The translations under genes and the position numbers were made by a program. From Prolixibacteraceae bacterium (lineage in GTDB: Bacteria; Bacteroidota; Bacteroidia; Bacteroidales; Prolixibacteraceae), in assembly GCA_017998095.1 (NCBI GenBank), contig JAGODU010000022.1, positions 1-37,375 of the forward strand: 37,375 nucleotides of DNA, given 5' to 3'. Under the pieces are notes generated by a model, which searched no databases, was not told where the DNA came from, and saw nothing but the letters and a program-made list of their open reading frames with translations. Shown in pieces: positions 23,014-32,044 of the stretch; the first letter of the stretch is position 1; each line of letters begins with the position of its first letter.

Positions 23014-23307
23014 TCAGATTGAAAAAAGCTTGAGAATATTCTTTCTGGCACTTCTTGAATTGGATATCAGGCTATTATACTCATTCCACAAAGTGCCGGT
23101 AATTAAAATGTCCAGAAGAATATCTTCTTCAGATTCATCTTCTTCCGGACATTGAGAAAAAACAAATTCCCCTTTACTAAAGAATATAAGCTTCCCGTTT
23201 TTTAATACGCAATTTGTAAAAACTTCAAGTTGCTGATAAAAAGTATCAGAATTATTGTTGAATCGCTTCAGGTTATATGGTGACGGAAATAAAATATCCT
23301 TAATCAT
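23014..23307 (-). CDS. Small hypothetical acidic protein, first gene of the DUF116 operon
   Basis: 97 residues from ATG 23307, no signal peptide or membrane helix. The middle has strand-like text (NCVLKNGKLIFFSKGEFVF) followed by an acidic run (CPEEDESEEDILLDIL) and a helical basic C-terminus (SRSARKNILKLFSI). I recognise no family. The stop is 8 bp from the start of the DUF116 gene and a TACTTTTG box lies 31 bp before the ATG, so it heads the four-gene operon and is likely real. It may be a partner subunit of the DUF116 protein. Confidence 0.65.
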   Translation of the reverse strand: MIKDILFPSPYNLKRFNNNSDTFYQQLEVFTNCVLKNGKLIFFSKGEFVFSQCPEEDESEEDILLDILITGTLWNEYNSLISNSRSARKNILKLFSI

Positions 23308-23338
23308 TAGTAAAAAAGTTTGTGTTTAAATGGCTTTT

Positions 23339-23346
23339 CAAAAGTA
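23339..23346 (-). promoter_or_regulatory. Candidate -7 box of the DUF116/aldehyde dehydrogenase operon
   Basis: TACTTTTG on the minus strand, exact TAnnTTTG, 31 bp before the first ATG. No good TTG at the -33 distance. Confidence 0.4.
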
Positions 23347-23501
23347 AATTGTGATTAAAAAAATAAATATTGTTAATCGGGGGATGAACAATTTTTATCG
23401 GTATAATGATCAATCTTTTGTATTTCCGGATATTTAAACAAGCATGGCATAAAACAAAAAAAATACTAAGACTGTGTACTATTTTTAACCTCTTCTGGAA
23501 G

Positions 23502-23581
23502 AGACCAAGTTAATACCAAGTTAATACCAAGTTAATACCAAGTTCTACCGTAGTGATATTTGGTAGGTCTTAGGTTGGTCT
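23502..23581. repeat. 80-bp inverted-repeat element with 11-bp tandem units
   Basis: Left end AGACCAA (23502-23508) mirrors TTGGTCT (23575-23581). The left arm is ACCAAGTTAAT repeated exactly three times (23504-23536), then ACCAAGTTCTA. The right arm, read on the other strand, also has 11-bp phasing (ACCAACCTAAG, ACCTACCAAAT). It lies in the 426-bp gap before corA. Related to the element at 6389-6488. The rest of the gap (23347-23501 and 23582-23700) shows no gene. Confidence 0.75.
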
Positions 23582-23700
23582 TTGAGTGGAATACGTATTA
23601 TTGTTTTTTTCAATAATTTGAAGTGGAATCTTTAAAGCCTGTTAAATCAGAACGATTCTTAAAAAAGTAAAACAAAGCAAGCTTTTTCATTACAATAAAG

Positions 23701-23708
23701 TAAATTTG
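23701..23708 (+). promoter_or_regulatory. Candidate -7 box of the CorA gene
   Basis: TAAATTTG matches TAnnTTTG, 25 bp before the ATG; no TTG at the -33 distance. Confidence 0.4.
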
Positions 23709-23733
23709 AAAGAGCAAACTTAATTATTACATA

Positions 23734-24798
23734 ATGGCAAGATTTCATAAGAATCAAACAAAGAAAGTTGGAAAATCACCGGGTACTTTAACATTCATTG
23801 GCAGAAAAAAAATGGATCAGCCTCGTTTTAGGGTTATTTCCTATAATCAGGATGTTTATAATGATGTTGAATATATAGATTGTAAAGATTTTTTGAAGCC
23901 ATTGAACAAAGATTATGTGTACTGGATAGATATTGACGGAATTCATGATGTGGGTGTGATATCTGAAATTTGTAATTTTTTCAAGCTTTCTCCACTTGTG
24001 CAGGAAGATATTGTGAACACCGACCAAAGGCCAAAATTTGTTGAAGGTATAGATCATCACATCGTTATACTTAAACACCTGGCATTCAATAAAAGTAAAA
24101 ATGTAATATCATGTGATCAAATAACTTTGATACTTGGGAAAGGCTATATCATTACATTTCAGGAAAAAGTAAGAGATACATTTGATCCGATACGGGAAAG
24201 ATTAAGTCAGAATATTGGAAAGCTTAGAAGTAGCGGTCCCGATTATATGTTTTACCGGATAATAGATGCTTTGGCTGATAATTATATGGTTTGCATTGGA
24301 ACAATAGGCGACTTGATTGAGAAAAATGAAGATCTGGTTTTAAAAAATATAAATAAGCAATTTATTAATGAGATATTCAGATTAAAGACTGAAGTTAATT
24401 ATCTGAGGAAAAATATCAGGCCGGCTAAGGAAGTAACCAAATTACTTAAAAATATAGAAACTGATCTTATTTCTGAAACAACTTGGCCGTTTTTTGACCA
24501 TCTTGACGATATGCTTACAAATATTCTTGAATCGGTTGAGTTATATTTTTCAATGTTAAATGACCAATTAAATATTTATAACACAAGCATTAACAATCAT
24601 ACAAACAGTGTGATTAAGGTTCTTACAATATTTACTGCCCTATTTATACCTTTGACATTTATTGTTGGAGTTTACGGTACTAATTTTGACAATCTCCCGG
24701 AATTGCATTTCAGGTATGGTTATTTTATAATGTGGGGAGTAATGATAATAATTACACTTCTTTTGCTTTATTTTTTTAAAAGGAAAAAATGGTTTTAA
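23734..24798 (+). CDS. corA: CorA-family Mg2+/Co2+ channel with GTN signature
   Basis: 354 residues from ATG 23734. The family text is clear: YWIDIDGIHDVGVISEICNFFKLSPLVQEDI in the N-terminal soluble domain, long helices up to about residue 285 (ISETTWPFFDHLDDMLTNILESVE, DQLNIYNTSINNHTNSVIKV), then two C-terminal membrane helices and a basic end KRKKWF. The periplasmic loop normally reads YGMNF; here it is YGTNF (Gly315, Thr316, Asn317), followed by DNLPELHFRYGY, which keeps the MPEL-type loop. Asn and Gly of the selectivity motif are retained. It forms a pentameric divalent-cation channel in the inner membrane, most likely for Mg2+. The gene is monocistronic and ends 48 bp before the hybrid sensor. 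Confidence 0.93.
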   Translation: MARFHKNQTKKVGKSPGTLTFIGRKKMDQPRFRVISYNQDVYNDVEYIDCKDFLKPLNKDYVYWIDIDGIHDVGVISEICNFFKLSPLVQEDIVNTDQRPKFVEGIDHHIVILKHLAFNKSKNVISCDQITLILGKGYIITFQEKVRDTFDPIRERLSQNIGKLRSSGPDYMFYRIIDALADNYMVCIGTIGDLIEKNEDLVLKNINKQFINEIFRLKTEVNYLRKNIRPAKEVTKLLKNIETDLISETTWPFFDHLDDMLTNILESVELYFSMLNDQLNIYNTSINNHTNSVIKVLTIFTALFIPLTFIVGVYGTNFDNLPELHFRYGYFIMWGVMIIITLLLLYFFKRKKWF

Positions 24799-24846
24799 GT
24801 ATAGAATTGTTATTTTCACAAACTTTCAGTATGATATAGCATTTGA

Positions 24847-27800
24847 ATGAGGAAAGGATTTTTATATATATTTTTCTTATTTATTTCAACCGTAGTATGC
24901 GGGGCTGTAAATGATTATCAATTTAAGAAACTTGATGTAAACAACGGTATATCAAGCAATCAGATAAATGCTATTTACAAAGACAGTTATGGCTATTTGT
25001 GGATTGGTACAGTAAACGGACTTAACCGGTTTGATGGCTATTCTCCTAAGGTATTCCGAAAGAATATTGATATAAAAGGTTCAATATCAGGCAATTTAAT
25101 TAATAATATTTTTGAAGATCACCGAAGAAGGCTTATTGTTAATACTGGTAGTGGTATTAATATTTATGATCCTGTTACTGAAAAATTTTCCGTTGACGAT
25201 TCTGTATTTCATAAGAATATTGAAATTCCTCTTACTAATATAACGGGTATTTTTACTGATAAAAATAAAAACCTGTGGGTAGTAAACAGAAACTCAGGAA
25301 TATATAAGTATGATCCTAAGAAAGATCTTGTATCGCATTGTCCGGTTGGGAATAATAATCTTATGCCGTTTGCTATTACTGGTTATACTGTAGATGCTGA
25401 AGGATTTATATGGCTGATTAATAATGGCCCGGCAATCGAAAAATTTGATCCGGTTTCATTTAAAGTAATCAGGCAGTTCAAAAATATTTCTTCATATCTC
25501 AGGTATACTGATTTCGATAACAGCATTTATGCTGATAAAGATGGTGATTTATGGATATACTCCAGAGATGAAAGGTGCGGGGCTTTTCTCCTTGATTCAA
25601 AGACCGGCAGCATAAAAGAGTACAGAGCAGGATCTGAAATAAACAGATTAAGCCATAATATCATAACATGTATTGTTGAAGATCAAAGCGGAAGAATTTT
25701 AATTGGAACTGATCACGGTGGACTGAATGTTATCAACAAAAGGACCGGTGATACAAAAGTTGTTGTAAATGATCCGGGGGATGAAAAGAGCCTCTCGCAA
25801 AACAGCATTGTTTGTATGTACAAGGACGACAATGATATAATTTGGATTGGTACATACAAGAAAGGACTTAACTACACTCATCCCGACCTGTTTAAGTTTG
25901 CCACTTTTTCAAGGCAGCCTTTTAAAAAGGATTGGCTTGATTATGAAGATATAAATAGTTTTGCAGAAGATAGAAACGGTAATTTATGGCTAGGATCAAA
26001 CGGAGGGGGACTTATATATTTCGATAGATTGAATAATACTTTTAAGACTTATCGTCATAACCCCAATGATCCTAATAGTATCAGCAGCAATATAATTGTT
26101 GATGTTTTTCTTGATCATTCAGGCGATTTATGGATTGGCACTTACATGGGAGGACTTAACCGCTACGACGGGAGCAGGTTTAAGCATTATATGAATGACC
26201 CCAATGACCCACGATCTATTTCAAGTAATCAGGTATGGTCAATTTATGAGGATTCAGACAGGAAACTTTATATTGGCACACTCGGCTCAGGACTTGACAT
26301 TTATGATCGTGCAAGTGATAGTTTTATACACAAAAAAGTAAGCACTTCAGAAAACTCAATACACTCTAACTTTGTAATGTCAATTTCAGAGAATATTGAC
26401 AAGAACCTGTGGTTTGCTACAACGAACGGAGTAGATTATTATAACAAGTCTACAGGCAAATTTTATCAGTATTACTATAGTCCTGACTCTTCAGGAATAA
26501 GCAGTAATACTGTTTTGGATGTTTATTGCGACAAAAGGGGATTAGTGTGGATTGCTACCCGTGAAGGTTTGAATATTCTTGATCCTAAAACCGGCAAATT
26601 TAGGTTGATAACTGAAAAGAACGGATTACCTGACAATAACATACTTACAATTCTTGAAGACAATGGCGGTAATATGTGGGTGGGAACACCACAAGGATTG
26701 AGCAATATTATTTTAAGCGATATCAAAGGAGATAATTTTTCATTTACCTTAAAAAATTTTGATGAAAAAGATGGTCTTCACGGTAAGGAATTTAATGAGC
26801 ATTCAGCTTTAAAAACAAGAAAGGGAGAGCTCATATTTGGCGGAGCCGATGGATTTAGTATAATCAAACCTGAAAATCTCAAATCGGCTGCCAATATCCC
26901 TACTATAGTCTTTGCAGGGATTGATTTACAAAATAAGCCTATTGAATCAGGAGAAAAAATAAACAAAAGAGTATTATTACCAAGATCTGCCAATTTTGTA
27001 AATTCTATTAGTTTAAAGCACTTTGAAAAAACTTTTTCTATTTCATTTGCAGCACTTAACTATTTTAATCCTGAAAAGACGCAATATCATTATAAACTTG
27101 AGGGTTTTGACAATGATTGGATTACAACCGGGCCAAATTCAAGGAAAATAACATATACCAACCTTCATCCCGGAGAATATGTATTCAGGGTTTATGCTTC
27201 AGATATTGACAACACAATAAAGAGCAATGAGATTAATTTAAAGATTGAAGTAAAACCACCTTTCTGGAAGACAAAATGGGCTTTAACATTTTATCTTGTT
27301 TTTTTCCTTTTAGCAATATTTTATACTCTTCAGGCTTTAGTCAAAAGGGAAAGAAATAAATTTTTAATTCAGCAAGAAAGGATTGAAACAGCAAGGATTC
27401 ACGAGATGGATATGCTTAAGCTTAAGTTTTTTACAAATGTAAGCCATGAATTCAGGACTCCGCTGACTTTAATCCTGTCTCCTCTTGAAAGAATAATAAG
27501 GACAACTGAAAATGGACAAAATAAAGAACAATTAAAACTTATTCAAAGAAACGGAAAAAGGTTGCTGAATCTCGTTAATCAGCTTCTTGATTTCAGGCGA
27601 CTTGAACAACAGGGATTATCTTTACTGGTAAGGGAAGGAGAACTTGTTGGTTTTTGCAAAGATGCCACCGAATCTTTTTCTGACTTATCAGAATCAAGAA
27701 ATATCAAACTTACTTTTACATCCAATGTTGGTGAATTAAAAGCCAAACTTGATTACGATAAAATTGAAAAAATACTGTTCAATCTTCTATCTAATGCTTT

Positions 27801-28995
27801 TAAGTTTACTTCGGAAGGGGGCAATGTATCTGTGAATTTATTGATGGAAGAAGGAAAAAATGAAGAGAGACAGGTTATTTTAAGGGTTTGTGATAATGGG
27901 ATTGGCATACCTGAAGACAAGCAGGAATTGATATTTGAAAGATTTGTTCAGAGTTTGCCTGAAGGGGCAACAGTTAATAAAGGTAGTGGTATTGGACTTT
28001 CCCTGACAAAAGAATTTGTTCAGATGCATGGTGGTACAATTAGTGTTAAAAGTAAAGTTGGAGAAGGAAGTTGCTTTGAGGTAAACATACCGCTGAAAGA
28101 AAGTTATGAAGTACAAAAACTGGCCGGAGGAACTGTTTTAATTGAATCTGATCTTTCAAGAAAAATATCAGTTGTTGTAAAAGAAGAAATGGGAGAATCA
28201 AAGGGTGATATCTTTAAAATACTTTTGGTTGAAGATAATCCTGATATAAGGTTTTACTTGAAAGATAATCTCAAGTCAGATTATTTCATTCTTGAAGCAG
28301 TTAATGGGCAGGAAGCCTGGGATATAATACTTCAGGAAATGCCTGATCTTATAGTAAGCGATATTATGATGCCGGTAATGGATGGCCTTGAATTATGCCA
28401 AAAAATAAAGACTGATAACCGGACATCACATACACCTGTTATACTTCTTACTGCAAAAACTACTGATCAGCAGAAGTTTGAAGGACTTGAAACCGGTGCT
28501 GATGATTATATTACAAAGCCATTCAACTTTGAAATGCTTGAGCTGAGGATAAAAACACTTATAGAACAAAGGCACAAGTTAAGACAATTATATCAGCAGA
28601 ATTTTGATCTGCAGCCTTCAGAGATTTCAATAACATCACTTGATGAAAAGTTCCTTAGAAAGATAAAGACAATCACTGAGAATAATATGCATGAGCCAAA
28701 TTTCTCGGTGGAAAAGCTAAGCTCAGAGTTTGGAATAAGTCGTGCACATTTGTATAATAAACTTGTTGCACTAACGGGTAAAACACCAATTGAGTTTATA
28801 AGGATACTAAGAATAAGAAGAGCTGCACAATTACTTGAAAAAAGTCAGCTTACTGTAATGGAAATTGCATATAAAGTTGGATTTAATGATCCCAGATATT
28901 TTACCAAACATTTTAAAAGTGAGTATAATATGACTCCTTCTCAGTATGCAAAGAAAAACTTTAAAGGCAGTGATTCGTCTATAGAGGAAATTTGA
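24847..28995 (+). CDS. Hybrid two-component system protein (sensor, kinase, receiver, AraC output)
   Basis: 1382 residues, full-length. Signal peptide 1-20; about 14 propeller blades (repeats of the D..GylWiGT..GLnrfD type, from DSYGYLWIGTVNGLNRFDGY at about 46) to about residue 680; a Y_Y_Y domain at about 735-800; one membrane helix at about 808-832; HisKA with His867 in NVSHEFRTPLTLILSPLER; HATPase with DNGIGIP and GSGIGLSLTKEF; a receiver with phospho-acceptor Asp1172 in VSDIMMPVMDGLEL; and an AraC HTH at about 1280-1370 (SSEFGISRAHLYNKLVALTG, VMEIAYKVGFNDPRYFTKHF). The periplasmic propeller senses an oligosaccharide and the same chain activates transcription. Its targets are probably the three glycosidase genes just downstream. 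Confidence 0.96.
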   Translation: MRKGFLYIFFLFISTVVCGAVNDYQFKKLDVNNGISSNQINAIYKDSYGYLWIGTVNGLNRFDGYSPKVFRKNIDIKGSISGNLINNIFEDHRRRLIVNTGSGINIYDPVTEKFSVDDSVFHKNIEIPLTNITGIFTDKNKNLWVVNRNSGIYKYDPKKDLVSHCPVGNNNLMPFAITGYTVDAEGFIWLINNGPAIEKFDPVSFKVIRQFKNISSYLRYTDFDNSIYADKDGDLWIYSRDERCGAFLLDSKTGSIKEYRAGSEINRLSHNIITCIVEDQSGRILIGTDHGGLNVINKRTGDTKVVVNDPGDEKSLSQNSIVCMYKDDNDIIWIGTYKKGLNYTHPDLFKFATFSRQPFKKDWLDYEDINSFAEDRNGNLWLGSNGGGLIYFDRLNNTFKTYRHNPNDPNSISSNIIVDVFLDHSGDLWIGTYMGGLNRYDGSRFKHYMNDPNDPRSISSNQVWSIYEDSDRKLYIGTLGSGLDIYDRASDSFIHKKVSTSENSIHSNFVMSISENIDKNLWFATTNGVDYYNKSTGKFYQYYYSPDSSGISSNTVLDVYCDKRGLVWIATREGLNILDPKTGKFRLITEKNGLPDNNILTILEDNGGNMWVGTPQGLSNIILSDIKGDNFSFTLKNFDEKDGLHGKEFNEHSALKTRKGELIFGGADGFSIIKPENLKSAANIPTIVFAGIDLQNKPIESGEKINKRVLLPRSANFVNSISLKHFEKTFSISFAALNYFNPEKTQYHYKLEGFDNDWITTGPNSRKITYTNLHPGEYVFRVYASDIDNTIKSNEINLKIEVKPPFWKTKWALTFYLVFFLLAIFYTLQALVKRERNKFLIQQERIETARIHEMDMLKLKFFTNVSHEFRTPLTLILSPLERIIRTTENGQNKEQLKLIQRNGKRLLNLVNQLLDFRRLEQQGLSLLVREGELVGFCKDATESFSDLSESRNIKLTFTSNVGELKAKLDYDKIEKILFNLLSNAFKFTSEGGNVSVNLLMEEGKNEERQVILRVCDNGIGIPEDKQELIFERFVQSLPEGATVNKGSGIGLSLTKEFVQMHGGTISVKSKVGEGSCFEVNIPLKESYEVQKLAGGTVLIESDLSRKISVVVKEEMGESKGDIFKILLVEDNPDIRFYLKDNLKSDYFILEAVNGQEAWDIILQEMPDLIVSDIMMPVMDGLELCQKIKTDNRTSHTPVILLTAKTTDQQKFEGLETGADDYITKPFNFEMLELRIKTLIEQRHKLRQLYQQNFDLQPSEISITSLDEKFLRKIKTITENNMHEPNFSVEKLSSEFGISRAHLYNKLVALTGKTPIEFIRILRIRRAAQLLEKSQLTVMEIAYKVGFNDPRYFTKHFKSEYNMTPSQYAKKNFKGSDSSIEEI

Positions 28996-29062
28996 CAAAA
29001 TACCAACCTTTCTCATACAATCCATACACCTTGATAATTAAAATACTGGATATTTTAGCGAT

Positions 29063-29086
29063 ATTACAATCATAATCTGTTGTAAT
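29063..29086. promoter_or_regulatory. Dyad upstream of the first GH31 gene
   Basis: ATTACAA (29063-29069) and TTGTAAT (29080-29086) form a perfect 7-bp inverted repeat with a 10-bp spacer, 35 bp before the GH31 ATG. It is the best candidate for a binding site of the adjacent AraC-type regulator. Confidence 0.35.
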
Positions 29087-29120
29087 TTAATAATATGCTT
29101 TTAATCAATATTTTGATCCT

Positions 29121-31940
29121 ATGAAAAATATTTGTTTAATATTAATGACTGTGTTGTTTTTTTCCTGTTCAAGTGCTGACTGGCAAAAAACAGCGGATGG
29201 GGTAGTTGTTCCGGTAAAATCATCAAAGGAAAAGATCAGGTTACAGGTTTACACCGACGATATCGTAAGGGTGACTATATCCAAACCCGGTCAACAGATA
29301 ATAAGCAATGAAAGTCTTATTGCCGTTATGAAACCGGTTAATTCTGAATCTTTTAATGTTGAAGGCGACGGGAATAATGTGGTTCTTACTACAAAAAATA
29401 TTAAAGTAAATGTTTCCAAAGAAAGTGGAGAGGTAAGTTTTTATGACGAAAATGGAAAGTTATTGCTTAAAGATGAAAAGGGTGGAGGCAGATATTATGG
29501 AAAAGAAATAGCTCAGACAGCTACTGATTATGGGTTTCAACAGATTTTTGAATCTTCTGATGAAGAAGCTTTTTACGGATTTGGAGCTCATCAGAACGGA
29601 GAAGTAAACTATAAGGGTCTTGATGTTGAGTTAATTCAGCATAACATTGTGGATGTTGTTCCATTCCTTTATTCAAACAAGAATTATGGGATCTTATGGG
29701 ATAATTATTCTATAACCCGGTTTGGTGATCCACGAGATTATATGAATATTGGAAACCTTAAACTGTATGACAAGAATGGTCAGGAAGGTGGTTTGACTGC
29801 CAGTTATTATGACAAGGAAGGCAAGATAGTGTTAGAGAAACAAGAATCAAATATCGATTATTCAGATCTTGATAAGATTAAAAATATTCCTTCAGAATAT
29901 AAAATGGATCCTGAAAACAAGGTTGTCTGGGAAGGATATATAGAACCAAGGATGGAAGGAATCCATAAGTTTAAAATTTATGTGTCCGGCTATTGGAAAG
30001 TTTGGATTGACGATCAACTTATAATAGACAAGTGGAGACAGGTTTGGAATCCCTGGCACAATAAGTTTTATGCAGATATGAAGCCGGGTGAAAAGAAACA
30101 TATAAAGATTGAATGGAAGCCTGATTCAAATCTTGCATATATAGGGTTGAAATTTCTGGATCCTGCATATGGAGAAAAGCAAAAGAAGTTATCTCTTTAC
30201 TCTGAGGCCGGCAAGCAGATAGATTATTATTTTATCAAAGGCCGCAATGGGGATAATGTTATTTCAGGTTACAGGGAGCTTACAGGTAAATCGCAGATAA
30301 TGCCTAAATGGGCAATGGGTTTATGGCAAAGTCGTGAACGTTACCGTACACAGGAACAGCTTGTTGACGTAGTAAAAGAATATCGTAAAAGGAATATTCC
30401 TTTTGACAATATAGTACTTGACTGGAATTACTGGCCGGAAGATAAGTGGGGCGATCATGATTTTGACCCTCAATTCTGGCCTGATCCTGAAAAGATGATA
30501 AAAGATATCCATAATTTGAATTCTCATATTATGATTTCTGTTTGGCCGAAGTTTTACAAGGGGACGAAGAATTATGATCTGTTTGAAAAGAACGGATGGT
30601 TATTCATGAAGAATATTGAACTTGGGCATCTTGATTGGGTTGGACCGGGCTACCTGAATACGTTTTACGATGCATATAATCCTGAAGCAAGGAAGGCATT
30701 CTGGAAAGGGATAGATGAAAAACTTTTCAGCAAGGGAATTGATGCCTGGTGGCTGGATGCTACTGAGCCGGATATCCATTCAAATGTATCATTGGAAGAA
30801 AGAAAATCAACAATGACTCCTAATCATTTTGGTACAGGAGAAGAGTTTTTTAATTCATATTCACTTCTGCAATCTGCAGGTGTATATGAAGGTCAAAGGG
30901 GTACTGCTCCTAATCAAAGGGTTTTCATTCTTACGCGTTCAGCTTTTGCCGGTCAGCAAAGGTATTCAACTGCAACCTGGAGCGGGGATATTGTTACCCG
31001 CTGGCCTGATTTTAAAGATCAGATTGCTGCCGGTATAAACATGGGAATATCAGGTATTCCATATTGGACAACAGACATTGGAGGCTTTTCTGTTGAAAGA
31101 CGTTATGAAAAACCTTCACCTGAAGATCTTGCTGAATGGAAAGAAATTAATACACGCTGGTATCAGTATGGAGTATTTTGTCCATTATTCAGAATTCATG
31201 GACAATTTCCTTACAGGGAGATATTCAATCTTGCTCCTGAAAATTCAACAGAATACAAGTCAATGGTGTATTACGACCAGTTGAGATACAGGATGATGCC
31301 TTACATTTATTCATTAGCAGGAGCAACCTATCATGAAAATGCTGCTATAATGAGAGGTCTTGTTCTTGATTTTAGCAATGATGCGAAAGTGAATAATATT
31401 TCTGATCAATTTATGTTTGGAAAGTCTCTAATGGTATGCCCGGTTACAAGTTATCTGCAAAGAGAAAGAGAAGTGTATCTTCCATCTTCTGCAGGGTGGT
31501 ATGATTTCTATACAGGAGAATTTTATAAGGGCGGCAATTCAATAAATGCAAAAGCTCCTCTTGATAGAATTCCATTATATGTGAAAGCAGGCTCAATATT
31601 AACATTTGGTCCTGAAATTCAATATGCTTTACAGCCAACTGATGGTTCACTGAAAATATTTGTTTACACCGGGGAAGATGCATCCTTTAATCTTTATGAA
31701 GATGAAGGAGTAAACTATAATTATGAAAAAGGAGAGTTTACTAAGATTGAACTTAACTACAATGAAGAGGGCAAGAACCTTGTAATAGGTAAAAGAGCCG
31801 GTTCATACACAGGGATGGCAAATGAAAGAGAAATTCAGATTTATTTCTTTGATGATAAAATGGCTTTACCTTTTAATTTAGACAGAAAAGCTGATAAGAT
31901 TGTGAAATATTCAGGAGAAGAAATTTCAATCTTAAGGTAA
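29121..31940 (+). CDS. GH31 lipoprotein with N-terminal-domain PA14 insert (probable alpha-xylosidase)
   Basis: 939 residues. A lipoprotein signal ends LFFSC (Cys16), so it is anchored to the outer membrane or cell surface. The N-terminal beta-domain is interrupted by a PA14 domain at about 222-351 (GLTASYYDKEG, VVWEGYIEPRMEGIHKFKIY, KVWIDDQLIIDKW). The TIM barrel follows: PFDNIVLDWNYWPEDKWGDH, GIDAWWLDATEPD with nucleophile Asp546, RSAFAGQQRYSTATWSGD with acid/base Asp623, then GISGIPYWTTDIGGF. The WWLDATEPD motif and PA14 position match CjXyl31A-type alpha-xylosidases that trim xyloglucan oligosaccharides; other alpha-glycosidase activity cannot be excluded. First gene after the hybrid sensor; a GH3 and a second GH31 follow on the same strand. 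Confidence 0.9.
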   Translation: MKNICLILMTVLFFSCSSADWQKTADGVVVPVKSSKEKIRLQVYTDDIVRVTISKPGQQIISNESLIAVMKPVNSESFNVEGDGNNVVLTTKNIKVNVSKESGEVSFYDENGKLLLKDEKGGGRYYGKEIAQTATDYGFQQIFESSDEEAFYGFGAHQNGEVNYKGLDVELIQHNIVDVVPFLYSNKNYGILWDNYSITRFGDPRDYMNIGNLKLYDKNGQEGGLTASYYDKEGKIVLEKQESNIDYSDLDKIKNIPSEYKMDPENKVVWEGYIEPRMEGIHKFKIYVSGYWKVWIDDQLIIDKWRQVWNPWHNKFYADMKPGEKKHIKIEWKPDSNLAYIGLKFLDPAYGEKQKKLSLYSEAGKQIDYYFIKGRNGDNVISGYRELTGKSQIMPKWAMGLWQSRERYRTQEQLVDVVKEYRKRNIPFDNIVLDWNYWPEDKWGDHDFDPQFWPDPEKMIKDIHNLNSHIMISVWPKFYKGTKNYDLFEKNGWLFMKNIELGHLDWVGPGYLNTFYDAYNPEARKAFWKGIDEKLFSKGIDAWWLDATEPDIHSNVSLEERKSTMTPNHFGTGEEFFNSYSLLQSAGVYEGQRGTAPNQRVFILTRSAFAGQQRYSTATWSGDIVTRWPDFKDQIAAGINMGISGIPYWTTDIGGFSVERRYEKPSPEDLAEWKEINTRWYQYGVFCPLFRIHGQFPYREIFNLAPENSTEYKSMVYYDQLRYRMMPYIYSLAGATYHENAAIMRGLVLDFSNDAKVNNISDQFMFGKSLMVCPVTSYLQREREVYLPSSAGWYDFYTGEFYKGGNSINAKAPLDRIPLYVKAGSILTFGPEIQYALQPTDGSLKIFVYTGEDASFNLYEDEGVNYNYEKGEFTKIELNYNEEGKNLVIGKRAGSYTGMANEREIQIYFFDDKMALPFNLDRKADKIVKYSGEEISILR

Positions 31941-31946
31941 TGATAC

Positions 31947-31972
31947 ATGAATGTAATAAATGATACATTCAT
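31947..31972. repeat. 9-bp inverted repeat between GH31 and GH3 genes
   Basis: ATGAATGTA (31947-31955) and TACATTCAT (31964-31972) are exact reverse complements with an 8-bp spacer. TGATACAT also occurs twice directly (31941 and 31961). No T-run follows, so it is not an obvious terminator; it may be an mRNA processing or stabilising hairpin or an operator. Confidence 0.45.
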
Positions 31973-32044
31973 CCAAGTGAAAGATATTTTTAATGTCATC
32001 TTTTAAGCTTAATTTTCATGCAATTATAAATTAGATTGCATAAA

